Shown: one piece after another, positions 47,963 to 55,747 of the stretch | Layout: each line of letters begins with the position of its first letter | How positions within the stretch are numbered: position 1 is the first letter of the stretch | Assembly: GCF_003481985.1 (NCBI RefSeq) | Contig: NZ_QUMD01000005.1 | Span: 124,001-188,000, forward strand | Length of the DNA: 64,000 nt | From: Clostridium sp. OF09-36 | Lineage (GTDB): Bacteria > Bacillota > Clostridia > Lachnospirales > Lachnospiraceae | Direction of reading: 5' to 3' | Notes under the pieces: model-generated | What the model was told of the DNA's origin: nothing | Databases searched by the model: none | Seen by the model: only the letters and a program-made list of their open reading frames with translations | Made by a program: the position numbers and the translations under genes

Positions 47963-49324
47963 ATGACAAATGATATGACACGGGGAAATCCCGTCCGCCT
48001 GATCCTGGCTTTTATGATTCCGACATATCTCGGAAACATTTTCCAGCAGTTTTACAATCTGGTCGATTCGGTGATTGCCGGCCGCTATATCGGGGTCCAT
48101 GCCCTGGCGGCCATCGGCAGCACAACCTCGCTGATTTTTCTGGTGACCGGGTGGCTGCAGGGAATCACCAGTGGCTTTGCCATCATGGTGGCCCAGAGCT
48201 TTGGCGCAAAGGATTACAAGCAGATGCGCCATTATGTTGCCATGTCGGTATATCTGTGCGTGGCCTTTGTGGTGGCCATGACGGCAGGACTTGTGCTTTT
48301 TAATGTGCCGGTCCTGCGTCTGATGAATACGCCGGATGAGATCATCGGCCAGACTGCTGCTTATATGGGAATCATTTATGCAGGCCTCTGCGTAACGGCT
48401 GCTTACAATGCCTTTGCAGCGGTGCTGCGTGCACTGGGGGACGGCCGTTCCCCACTTTATTTTTTGATCATCTCCGCAGTGATCAACGCCGTGCTGGACG
48501 TACTTTTTATCGTAAAGTTCCATATGGGAGTGGAGGGCTGTGCCTACGCAACCGTCATTGCCCAGGGAATCTCGGCACTGTTATGCCTGATTTATATCAT
48601 TCTGAAATTCGATATCTTAAAGCTTCAGAAAGCGGATTTCCGGTTTGATCCGGCTATGATCAAACGCCTGCTGTCCATTGGTGTGCCGATGGGCCTGCAG
48701 TTTTCTATCACGGCGATTGGAACGATCATCGTGCAGAGCGCCATCAATGTGTTTGGTGCGGATTACATCGCGGGTTATGCCGCAGCTGGAAAGCTGCAGA
48801 ATATGGTAAACACCATCTTCATTGCATTTGGTGCGACCATTGCAACTTATGTGGGACAGAACCGCGGTGCCGGACGATTAGACCGGGTGCGCCAGGGCGT
48901 AAAGGATACCCAGATCATGATCCTGCTCGCAGCGGCTGCTTTCTTTCTGATCATTCATTTTCTGGCAGGAAAGCTGACACTGATCTTTGTGGACAGCTCC
49001 CAGACTGTGGTGATCGATGCAGCCAACCAGTATTTTAAAACGGTATCCTGGTGTTATCCGTTCCTTGGAAGTATCTTCTTGTACCGGAATGCGCTTCAGG
49101 GAATGGGCTATAGCCTGGTGCCGATGTTAGGCGGTGTATTCGAGCTGCTGGCCAGGGCCGGTGTTGTCATGCTGGTCCTTCACCTGGGCGGTGGGTTCGT
49201 GAGCACCTGCCTGTCCGATCCGGCAGCATGGATCTCCGCACTGATCCCGCTGATCCCATATTATATTTATAAAATGCGGAAATTTACTGCACCTTCTTTA
49301 CAGAAAGAAAAAACTGTGCTATAG
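47963..49324 (+). CDS. MATE-family efflux transporter
   Basis: 453 residues, about twelve helices in two repeats. The start MTRGNPVRLILAFMIPTYLGNIFQQFYNLVDS and the second-half NVFGADYIAGYAAAGKLQN match the DinF/NorM-like MATE group. Cation-coupled export of drugs or metabolites is inferred; the substrate is unknown. Probably cotranscribed with the YfcC-like carrier. Confidence 0.93.
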   Translation: MTNDMTRGNPVRLILAFMIPTYLGNIFQQFYNLVDSVIAGRYIGVHALAAIGSTTSLIFLVTGWLQGITSGFAIMVAQSFGAKDYKQMRHYVAMSVYLCVAFVVAMTAGLVLFNVPVLRLMNTPDEIIGQTAAYMGIIYAGLCVTAAYNAFAAVLRALGDGRSPLYFLIISAVINAVLDVLFIVKFHMGVEGCAYATVIAQGISALLCLIYIILKFDILKLQKADFRFDPAMIKRLLSIGVPMGLQFSITAIGTIIVQSAINVFGADYIAGYAAAGKLQNMVNTIFIAFGATIATYVGQNRGAGRLDRVRQGVKDTQIMILLAAAAFFLIIHFLAGKLTLIFVDSSQTVVIDAANQYFKTVSWCYPFLGSIFLYRNALQGMGYSLVPMLGGVFELLARAGVVMLVLHLGGGFVSTCLSDPAAWISALIPLIPYYIYKMRKFTAPSLQKEKTVL

Positions 49325-49352
49325 TAGCACACAAAATAAAAATCAAAGAAAA

Positions 49353-49448
49353 GCAGAGTAGGTCTGTGTGCGTTAAGTGCCAGCCGGACAGGGAGTTGCC
49401 GGCGGGACGAAGGAAAACGTTTCGGTGACCGGTTGCCGTAAAAACTGC
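49353..49448 (+). ncRNA. Tetrahydrofolate (THF) riboswitch aptamer
   Basis: Conserved blocks of the folT-type THF riboswitch are in order: GAGTAGGT, GCGTTAAGTG, GGGAGTTG, GACGAAGG, GGTGA and TTGCCG. A closing GCAG (49353-49356) / CTGC (49445-49448) helix fits P1. It lies before an ECF folate-type gene, its known context. The 3' P1 strand also pairs with GCAG at 49454 in a hairpin (49442-49460), giving an alternative fold. Confidence 0.82.
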
Positions 49449-49540
49449 AAAAAGCAGTTTGGGGTGATCTGGAAGCTGAGCAGCGGTTTTTTCGCGGTAC
49501 ACAGGCCGCATCCCGCTGCGAAGAGGATAGATACGGTTAT

Positions 49541-49573
49541 CTCCTTTGTAGTCGAGAAATACTGCAAAGGAGG
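49541..49573 (+). promoter_or_regulatory. Ribosome-binding-site sequestering hairpin of folT
   Basis: CTCCTTTGTAG (49541-49551) pairs with CTGCAAAGGAG (49562-49572): 11 bp with one GU pair and a 10-nt loop. The 3' strand contains the Shine-Dalgarno AAAGGAGG of folT, so this stem would block translation. Confidence 0.7.
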
Positions 49574-49583
49574 TAATTTTTTT

Positions 49584-50159
49584 ATGAAAAAGTTTGTAAC
49601 TTTGTTCACGGATTCCATGGAAGAGCTGAAGCACGTTAACACAGTCACAGTCATGGCGATGTTTGCGGCAATCTCTGTGGTGCTTGGGTATTTTACCCTG
49701 GTTCTGGGCGATTACTTAAAGATCGGATTTTCCACGATCGCGAATCAGTTCGTGTATTATCTGTTTGGCCCGGTGGCAGGCGCAGCCTTTGGCGGGGCGC
49801 TGGATATCTTAAAATATATCATTCGCCCGACCGGTGCGTATTTCCCGGGCTTTACCATTGGTGCCATGGTGGGCGGCGTGATCTATGGCTGCTTCTTGTA
49901 TAAGCGTCCAATCCGTTTCACGCGCGTACTGGCTGCAGAACTGACCGCGTCGGTCATCTGCAACATGCTGCTTGGAACGCTGTGGCTGAGCATGCTCTAT
50001 GGAAAAGCATTTATGGTGCTTCTTCCCATGCGGGCTTTCAAAAACCTGATCATGTGGCCGGTCAATTCCATGCTGTTTTACACCATCGGAAAGACACTGG
50101 AGGCATCCGGGGTATTCCGCCTTTTGAAGACAGCCGGACGGAGCAAAGCGGTAATTTAA
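49584..50159 (+). CDS. folT: ECF transporter S component, folate type (FolT-like)
   Basis: 191 residues with about six membrane helices. Start MKKFVTLFTDSMEELKHVNT, the conserved AAISVVLGYFTLVLGDYLKIGFS, and FGPVAGAAFGGALDILKYIIRP are typical of folate-family substrate-binding S components. It binds folate and docks on a shared ECF energy module not present in this window. ATG 49584 sits 10 bp after AAAGGAGG; the longer frame from 49377 would translate the riboswitch. The THF riboswitch supports the substrate. Confidence 0.9.
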   Translation: MKKFVTLFTDSMEELKHVNTVTVMAMFAAISVVLGYFTLVLGDYLKIGFSTIANQFVYYLFGPVAGAAFGGALDILKYIIRPTGAYFPGFTIGAMVGGVIYGCFLYKRPIRFTRVLAAELTASVICNMLLGTLWLSMLYGKAFMVLLPMRAFKNLIMWPVNSMLFYTIGKTLEASGVFRLLKTAGRSKAVI

Positions 50160-50180
50160 CAATATTGCACAGTACGAACG

Positions 50181-50233
50181 AGGGCCGGAAGGTTCTGCCC
50201 ACGCCATTTGGCGGGGGCAGAACCTCCCGGCCC
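50181..50233. terminator. Bidirectional terminator between folT and relQ
   Basis: A long GC-rich stem: GGGCCGG ... AGGTTCTGCCC ... GGCAGAACCT ... CCGGCCC with small internal loops and loop ATTT between GCC and GGC. The two genes converge on it. Confidence 0.85.
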
Positions 50234-50257
50234 GTTTGTGTTTATCGCCCGGTATTG

Positions 50258-50970
50258 TTACTGTGGTGCGTGCTTCCCATTTTTATCTTCGATGCGTTTG
50301 CGGATCTGAAGCATGTGCTGGTCGGTTGCGGCGATGACCTCGGCGCACTGGCGCAGGTCTTCGCTGATCTCATCGGCAACCGTTCCGATATCCTTTTTGT
50401 ATTTCAGCTGGTGGTCCAGGCTGGCCCAGAAATCCATGGCAATGGTCCGGATCTGGACTTCTACACGCAGATTTTTCTTCTCTTCTGAGAAGAAGACTGG
50501 AATTTCGATGATAAGGTGATAACTGCGATAGCCGTTTGGCTTTGGATTTTTGATGTAATCCTTGATGGCGATGACGGTGATGTCATCCTGGCTGACCAGC
50601 ATGTTAGCGACAGCATAGATGTCATCGACAAAGGAACAGATGACGCGGATTCCGGCTACATCGTCCAATTTGTTCATCATGGATTCGAGACTGACCGGAA
50701 GGTTTCTGCGCTGCAGCTTTTCTACGATACTGATCGGTTTTTTGACACGGGATTTGATCATCTCGATGGGATTCCTCTGGTTTTTGATGGAAAGCTCATC
50801 GTTTAATACTTCCAGTTTTGTTTTTACTTCGCGGATCGCGCAGGTGTACATCATCATGGCCTGCTGGAATTCTCTGGCCTGACTGATCAGGCATCCGGGA
50901 CCTGGACCAGGTTTGGCACGTTGACAGCAGACTGGACCAGTTCACTGTTTGGGTTCATATTCATATTCAT
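50258..50970 (-). CDS. relQ: Small alarmone synthetase, RelQ-type GTP pyrophosphokinase (frameshifted in this sequence)
   Basis: Makes (p)ppGpp from ATP and GTP or GDP. The synthetase core has LDDVAGIRVICSFVDDIY, KNPKPNGYRSYHLIIEIP and EVQIRTIAMDFWASLDHQLKYK; there is no hydrolase domain. The apparent start at 50857 cuts the family's N-terminal helix. Upstream on the same strand, MNMNMNPNSELVQSAVNVP begins at 50970, and restoring one C at about 50890 joins it to LISQAREFQQAMMMYTCAIR. A promoter lies just upstream. Confidence 0.88.
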
Positions 50971-51040
50971 AAGTAGATACCTCGTTGCTTTTTGTGCAAT
51001 AGTTCCTGAAAATGTGAAATATTGCAGAAATATTATCTAT

Positions 51041-51068
51041 ATTATACCAGATTTTGAATGTCATACAA
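51041..51068 (-). promoter_or_regulatory. relQ promoter (minus strand)
   Basis: On the minus strand TTGTAT (51063-51068), 16 bp, TATAAT (51041-51046), about 70 nt before the corrected start. Confidence 0.6.
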
Positions 51069-51079
51069 GGGATATTTTT

Positions 51080-51109
51080 GTTTCTGTCCATGTATGCGCA
51101 AACAGCAGC
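51080..51109 (-). repeat. 31-bp dispersed palindrome, copy 5 (30 bp, minus orientation)
   Basis: Read on the minus strand: GCTGCTGTTTGCGCAT and the 3' half GGACAGAAAC. Lies between the divergent relQ and mrp genes. The remainder of 51110-51291 holds a small TATGCG / CGCATA hairpin at about 51173-51190 and no gene. Confidence 0.6.
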
Positions 51110-51291
51110 ACTAATTTCTGATACAAGGGTTTTGTTTTCTTCCGAAATGTGATATGCTTAATCTAAGGGTCTTTATGCGTGAATCGCATAAGCTATCAGC
51201 TGGCTGGAATTTTTGGTGTCTCATGCAGATCTGAAAAGGAAGGGCAGCTGTAAAAAAATGAAATGTAAGATAGAAATCTGGAGGTATTTAC

Positions 51292-52128
51292 ATGAGTGAA
51301 AATTGTACCCATAACTGCAGTACCTGTGGTGAATCCTGCGGAAGCCGCACAGCAGAGCAGACAAGCTTTCTGGAGCCGTTAAACCCGGCGAGCAGCGTAA
51401 AAAAGGTGATCGGCGTAGTCAGCGGTAAGGGCGGTGTCGGAAAATCTCTGGTGACTGCCATGATGGCTGTTAAGATGAACAGTAAGGGCAAACACACCGC
51501 AATCCTGGATGCAGATATTACCGGACCGTCTATTCCGAAGGCATTTGGCTTAAACGACAATATGGTCATGATGACAAAAGACAATCTGATGATTCCGGCA
51601 ACTTCCGCTCTGGGCATTGACATTATGTCTGCAAACCTGCTTTTGGACAACGATACGGATCCGGTCATCTGGAGAGGTCCGGTCATTGCAGGCGCAGTGA
51701 AGCAGTTCTGGAATGAGACACTTTGGGAAGACGTAGATTATATGTTTGTGGATATGCCGCCGGGAACCGGCGATGTTCCGTTAACCGTATTCCAGTCTCT
51801 TCCGGTGAACGGCATCATCATCGTAACTTCTCCGCAGGAGCTGGTTTCCATGATCGTGGCAAAGGCTGTGAAGATGGCGCAGAAGATGAATGTGCCGATC
51901 CTTGGCCTGGTTGAGAATATGAGCTATCTGGAGTGCCCGGACTGCGGTAAGAAGATTTCCGTATTTGGCGAGAGTCATATAGACGAGATCGCCAAAGAGT
52001 ACGATCTGCCGGTACTGGCAAAGCTCCCGATCGACCCGAAGGTAGCCGAGCATGTAGACAACGGCACCATCGAGTATCTGGAGAGAGATTGGTTCGATGC
52101 AGCAGCTGAGAAGGTACTGGCACTGTAA
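51292..52128 (+). CDS. Mrp/NBP35-family iron-sulfur carrier ATPase
   Basis: 278 residues. An N-terminal Cys-rich segment (CTHNCSTCGESCG) precedes the deviant Walker A GVVSGKGGVGKSLVTAMMA, and VDMPPGTGDVPLTVFQSLP follows. The C-terminal CPDCGK is the bridging CxxC that holds a shared 4Fe-4S cluster in the dimer. It inserts or carries Fe-S clusters for target proteins. ATG 51292 follows TCTGGAGGTATTT. Confidence 0.92.
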   Translation: MSENCTHNCSTCGESCGSRTAEQTSFLEPLNPASSVKKVIGVVSGKGGVGKSLVTAMMAVKMNSKGKHTAILDADITGPSIPKAFGLNDNMVMMTKDNLMIPATSALGIDIMSANLLLDNDTDPVIWRGPVIAGAVKQFWNETLWEDVDYMFVDMPPGTGDVPLTVFQSLPVNGIIIVTSPQELVSMIVAKAVKMAQKMNVPILGLVENMSYLECPDCGKKISVFGESHIDEIAKEYDLPVLAKLPIDPKVAEHVDNGTIEYLERDWFDAAAEKVLAL

Positions 52129-52216
52129 AACTGAAAATTTCGCTTGCAGGTTTGTAAGTGGAAACCAGACCAAAGCTGCAAACGGGAAACAGGGCAGGTG
52201 CAGTGACTGAATGAAT

Positions 52217-52990
52217 TCAATAGAAATAGTACGACAGGGTTTTCGTGACAGAGAACCCTGTTTTTTTGTACAGGGAAATGGCTGGCGCATTGTCACCGGC
52301 AACCTGCAGCAGAGCTGTATGGAACCCCTGTCTGGCAAGGGCGGGAAACAGCAGCGTAAAAAATACAGTGCCAAAGCCCTGGTGGCGGTATTCTGGCAGG
52401 ATTTCCACATGGTGAAGGCAGACTGAACTCTCGCTGACAGGTTCTGCAAAGGCAGTGCCGAGAAGTGTGTCTCCCTGGTAAAGTGAAAATTCGGTGTCAG
52501 AAGACTGATGCAGAGAGAAAATTTCAGGATTTTCCTGAGAACTTGTGGAAATGTAGTTGAAATCTGCCGGACCATTGGAATCTGTCAGGTCACATTCCAT
52601 CACCAGTTCTTCAGAGTCTTTTTCTGCGCCGAGTGCTTCCAGTGTTTTTAAGGTATCTGCACAAGCCCCGGAAACCGCAAAGAGCAGGTTGCTGTCTGGG
52701 ATATGGGCAAGTCCCTCTTCTAATAAACAGGAAAAAGCGCCATGGTTCCGGAAGTCCGGGTGGGTGAAGGCACAGCATTCTGCCAGGTCATCCCCGTAAG
52801 GAATCAGTGTGAGGCAGGAAACCAGCGTGCCGTCTGGAAGATAGGCCAGAAAATGCGTCAGATCGTCTTCCATCGGATAGGACAGATCGGTATGATCGTG
52901 CTGGCGGCAGAGTGCGGCCAGACTGGCAAGCCCGGCTTGCTGTTTTTGGGTGAGTAAATTGGTTGAGCTAATATGAATATCGAATTTCAT
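52217..52990 (-). CDS. GNAT-family N-acetyltransferase
   Basis: 257 residues. The acetyl-CoA binding motif is in VEILPEYRHQGFGTVFFTLL and the C-terminal SLYKKTGFSVTKTLSYYF is typical of GNAT folds. An N-terminal half (about residues 1-130) may be a second, degenerate GNAT domain. ATG at 52990 has CAGGAGGTCC upstream; a start at 53017 lacks it. Its last codons contain the mrp terminator. The substrate is unknown. Confidence 0.85.
   Translation of the reverse strand: MKFDIHISSTNLLTQKQQAGLASLAALCRQHDHTDLSYPMEDDLTHFLAYLPDGTLVSCLTLIPYGDDLAECCAFTHPDFRNHGAFSCLLEEGLAHIPDSNLLFAVSGACADTLKTLEALGAEKDSEELVMECDLTDSNGPADFNYISTSSQENPEIFSLHQSSDTEFSLYQGDTLLGTAFAEPVSESSVCLHHVEILPEYRHQGFGTVFFTLLFPALARQGFHTALLQVAGDNAPAISLYKKTGFSVTKTLSYYFY
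52235..52267 (+). terminator. Terminator of mrp, inside the 3' end of the GNAT gene
   Basis: CAGGGTT / AACCCTG, 7 bp plus a GU pair, followed by seven T. On the minus strand the same bases encode the C-terminal residues GFSVTKTL. Confidence 0.75.
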
Positions 52991-53034
52991 AGAGGACCTC
53001 CTGGCGGAAAAATTCATTGCTTTTTTGTAAGTAA

Positions 53035-53063
53035 AGTATAAGAAAAAAACATAAAGAATACAA
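53035..53063 (-). promoter_or_regulatory. GNAT gene promoter (minus strand)
   Basis: On the minus strand TTGTAT (53058-53063), 17 bp, TATACT (53035-53040), back to back with the lrgA promoter. Confidence 0.55.
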
Positions 53064-53072
53064 GAATCTACA

Positions 53073-53100
53073 TTGACTTTTTGACTTCGAGTGGTAGAAT
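53073..53100 (+). promoter_or_regulatory. lrgAB promoter
   Basis: TTGACT, 16 bp, TAGAAT. The leader to 53235 carries GTTATTGTTCGCGAACAGGG (53105-53124, possibly a shortened copy of the 31-bp palindrome) and a hairpin GGATGCGC / GTGCATCC at 53140-53161. Confidence 0.6.
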
Positions 53101-53235
53101 ACGAGTTATTGTTCGCGAACAGGGATTTTTTAAAGCAGAGGATGCGCTATTTGGTGCATCCACGATATGCAATGCAATGGAAAATTCTGTATGAACGAGT
53201 AGAATGGTTTACCAAATATGGAAAGGACAAACAAC

Positions 53236-53622
53236 ATGAAATACGTAAAGGAATCCGCGATCATTTTTGGTATCACGATGATCGGAGAGTTTTTGAATGA
53301 GCTTTTGCCGCTGCCGGTTCCAGCTGGTGTGTATGGGCTGTTTTTGCTTTTACTTTTGCTTTGTACCGGATTGCTGAAGCTGAAAGACATTGAAGCAACC
53401 GGAAATTTCCTTCTGGACATCATGCCGATCCTGTTTATCCCGGCATCGGTTGGACTGATCGAAAGCTATGATGCCATGAAGGCAATCCTGGTACCGCTGG
53501 TAGTGACCTGCTTGGTTTCCACCATTGTTGTTATGGGCGTGACCGGCAAGGTGACAGAGCTTATGGTATCCTTGCTGAAAAAGAAGAATGGAAAGAATGC
53601 AGGAGAGGAGAAGAGAGCATGA
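53236..53622 (+). CDS. lrgA: CidA/LrgA-family holin-like protein
   Basis: 128 residues, about four membrane helices. ITMIGEFLNELLPLPVPAGVYG and the following LLLCTGLLKLKDIE, FIPASVGLIESY are typical of LrgA/CidA. These proteins affect murein hydrolase activity and, in some species, pyruvate uptake together with LrgB. ATG 53236 with GGAAAGGACA upstream is preferred over ATG 53218. Confidence 0.9.
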   Translation: MKYVKESAIIFGITMIGEFLNELLPLPVPAGVYGLFLLLLLLCTGLLKLKDIEATGNFLLDIMPILFIPASVGLIESYDAMKAILVPLVVTCLVSTIVVMGVTGKVTELMVSLLKKKNGKNAGEEKRA

Positions 53623-54308
53623 GTTTTTTACAGGAATCCCTTTATTTTGGCTTTGTGATCAGCCTGGCAGCATATCTGGCTGGTGTCTGGGTGAAAAAGA
53701 AGGTGGGATGGGCCATCTTAAATCCGCTTCTGGTATCTGTTGTGATCGTCATTGCAGTGTTAAAGCTGCTGCATGTAGATTACGCTTCTTATAATAATAG
53801 TGCCAAGTACATCAGCTACCTTCTGACACCGTCTACGGTGTGTCTGGCAATCCCGCTTTATAAGCAGCTGGAGCTTTTGAAGAAGAATTTTGTTTCTGTG
53901 ATTGTAGCGATCACTTCCGGCGTGGCAGCCAGTGCGGGCAGCATTTTTCTTCTGTGTACGTTATTTGGTGTGGAACATATCCATTACGTATCGTTCCTGC
54001 CGAAATCCATCACCACGGCAATTGGCATGGGAGTCAGTGAGGAAGCAGGCGGCATCGTGACGATCACGGTGGTCTGCATCATCATTACCGGTATTTTCGG
54101 AAATATCATTGCAGAAATGTTGTTTAAGGTATTGAAAATCCGGGAACCGATCGCAAAGGGACTGGCACTTGGTACCTCAGCACATGCCATTGGTACTTCA
54201 AAGGCACTGGAACTTGGTGAAGTAGAGGGAGCCATGGGCAGTCTTTCCATTGCAGTAGCCGGACTGATGACAGTCATTGTGGTTCCGCTGGTGTCGGGAC
54301 TGATCTGA
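53619..54308 (+). CDS. lrgB: LrgB family protein
   Basis: 229 residues with many membrane helices; SLYFGFVISLAAYLAG at the start and the family signature LGTSAHAIGTSKALELGEVEGAMGS near the C-terminus. Start overlaps the lrgA stop by 4 bases (ATGA), implying coupled translation and a joint LrgAB complex. Confidence 0.93.
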   Translation: MSFLQESLYFGFVISLAAYLAGVWVKKKVGWAILNPLLVSVVIVIAVLKLLHVDYASYNNSAKYISYLLTPSTVCLAIPLYKQLELLKKNFVSVIVAITSGVAASAGSIFLLCTLFGVEHIHYVSFLPKSITTAIGMGVSEEAGGIVTITVVCIIITGIFGNIIAEMLFKVLKIREPIAKGLALGTSAHAIGTSKALELGEVEGAMGSLSIAVAGLMTVIVVPLVSGLI

Positions 54309-54378
54309 AAAGCTGCTGCTTATGCACACATGTCTGGTAATCCTGGCAATCAATTCATGTGAAGATATGCTTTTCGAC

Positions 54379-54407
54379 TTGACAGAATTCCAGAAAATTT
54401 TTATACT
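54379..54407 (+). promoter_or_regulatory. Strong promoter before the structured leader
   Basis: TTGACA, 17 bp, TATACT: the best match to consensus in the window. Transcription would start near 54414, only about 20 nt before a terminator hairpin. Confidence 0.75.
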
Positions 54408-54435
54408 GAACTTGTATTAGGCAATGCCTTGATCC

Positions 54436-54475
54436 ACGTCTGTTAGGGAAAAACTCCCTGACAGACGTTTTTTTT
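54436..54475 (+). terminator. Terminator / attenuator hairpin
   Basis: ACGTCTGTTAGGGA / TCCCTGACAGACGT, 14 bp with one GU pair and loop AAAAC, then eight T. It ends a short RNA of about 60 nt from the 54379 promoter, and any read-through from lrgB. Confidence 0.9.
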
Positions 54476-54622
54476 ATATGATAGGAAATTGCGTCCTATC
54501 ATATAAAAATGCTCCGCGAGGAAGCGCACTCGGCGCAAAGGTAGATGGTTGCTGAAGCAACCGCGCCTCGGCGCGAGAATGTGCCAAGGCACATTCTTTT
54601 TTGTTTCATAGAAAATTGCGTC
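54471..54622 (+). repeat. Multi-hairpin leader element bounded by 25-bp direct repeats
   Basis: Direct repeats at 54471-54495 and 54598-54622 agree at 21 of 25 positions, both containing ATAG then AAATTGCGTC. Between them: a perfect 11-bp hairpin (54476-54504, ATATGATAGGA / TCCTATCATAT), a bulged stem GGCGC / GCGCC enclosing GGTTGC / GCAACC (54532-54567), and GAATGTGCC / GGCACATTC followed by six T (54577-54602), which resembles a second terminator. No protein is encoded. Confidence 0.6.
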
Positions 54623-54693
54623 TTTGAGTGGGCAGGCCTGGGTACATTTTATGAAGTTTGAGCGGATTGACAGGAAAAGGAGAACAAAAAACG

Positions 54694-55614
54694 ATGGAAA
54701 CAAAGGAAAAAGACAGGAAAGATCCATGCCAGAAGGCAGCATGCTGCGGTTCACGCGTTGCGCAAACAGCAACAGCAGCTTCCCTTGCTATTGTAATTCT
54801 GGGGAATGTTTTGTACGCGCTGACGGTCAGAACTTTTTTGATGCCGGCGGGACTGCTTACCGGAGGAACAACGGGAATTGGTCTGGCATTGAACCGCGCA
54901 TTTGGTATACCGGTGTCTGCGTTTGTATTGGTGTTTAATATAGTGATGCTCCTTGTCGGCTGGAGTGTTCTTGGAAGAAAATTTGCACTGACGACGGTTG
55001 TGAGTACCTTTGTATATCCCATTGCGCTGGGCTTTTTTGAACAGATACTGGGAAGTACGGTCCTGACGCAGGATCTGTTTTTGAACACGGTATTTTCCGG
55101 ACTTGGAATTGGGGCTTCTCTTGGAATTGTGATCCGGGCGGGCGCATCGACGGGAGGAATGGACATTCCGCCGCTTGTGCTCCATCATTATTTTCAGATT
55201 CCGGTTTCTGTTTCCATGTATGTCTTTGATTTTTGCATTCTTCTGGTCCAGGCGGTTGGAAATCCACCGGAAAACGTATTGTATGGACTGATTCTGGTCA
55301 TGGTTTATACCCTGGTACTGGATAAGCTGATGTTATTGGGAACGACGCGCACAGAAGTGCGGATTGTCAGTGAACACAGTCAGAAAATCCGGGAAGCCAT
55401 CCTGGCGGAAATGGACCGCGGCGTTACGATGCTTTCCGGAGAAACCGGCTATCTGAAACACCAGACGCAGATGATCTTCAGTGTCATCTCAAACCGGGAA
55501 CTTCCGGAACTGGAAAAGCTGGTCCATCGCATCGATCCGGAATGTTTTATGGTGGTAAACCGGGTCAGCGAGGTGAGCGGACGTGGCTTTTCCATGAAAA
55601 AACGATATCGGTAG
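54694..55614 (+). CDS. YitT-family membrane protein (DUF161 + DUF2179)
   Basis: 306 residues: about five membrane helices (residues 30-190, VRTFLMPAGLLTGGTTGIGLALN and GIVIRAGASTGGMDIPPL) and a soluble C-terminal DUF2179 domain (about 225-300) with DRGVTMLSGETGYLK. Function unknown; some relatives are linked to spore or membrane biology. ATG 54694 follows AAAAGGAGAA. The first 30 residues include codons supplied by a 31-bp palindrome copy. Confidence 0.88.
   Translation: METKEKDRKDPCQKAACCGSRVAQTATAASLAIVILGNVLYALTVRTFLMPAGLLTGGTTGIGLALNRAFGIPVSAFVLVFNIVMLLVGWSVLGRKFALTTVVSTFVYPIALGFFEQILGSTVLTQDLFLNTVFSGLGIGASLGIVIRAGASTGGMDIPPLVLHHYFQIPVSVSMYVFDFCILLVQAVGNPPENVLYGLILVMVYTLVLDKLMLLGTTRTEVRIVSEHSQKIREAILAEMDRGVTMLSGETGYLKHQTQMIFSVISNRELPELEKLVHRIDPECFMVVNRVSEVSGRGFSMKKRYR
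54743..54773 (-). repeat. 31-bp dispersed palindrome, copy 6 (minus orientation, inside a CDS)
   Basis: Read on the minus strand it begins GTTGCTGTTTGCGCAACG, matching copy 1 at 29 of 31 positions. It encodes about ten residues (GSRVAQTATA) near the N-terminus of the YitT-family protein. Confidence 0.75.
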
Positions 55615-55661
55615 CAGCTGAAAAGAAAGAGAAAAACAAATATAATGTTGTGCTTTTCCGG

Positions 55662-55690
55662 TTGAAAGGGTTTTGGGGATATGGTATATT
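55662..55690 (+). promoter_or_regulatory. pyrF-pyrK-pyrD promoter
   Basis: TTGAAA, 17 bp, TATATT, 57 bp before pyrF. Confidence 0.6.
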
Positions 55691-55747
55691 TAAATGAAGT
55701 ATAAAAAAGAATAGCAATGCGCTATGCATACACTTAAGGAGGAAGCC

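Noticed and set aside
53091..53300. 69-residue plus-strand frame before lrgA
   Set aside because: It begins within the lrgAB promoter, overlaps the lrgA start in another frame and has no ribosome binding site.
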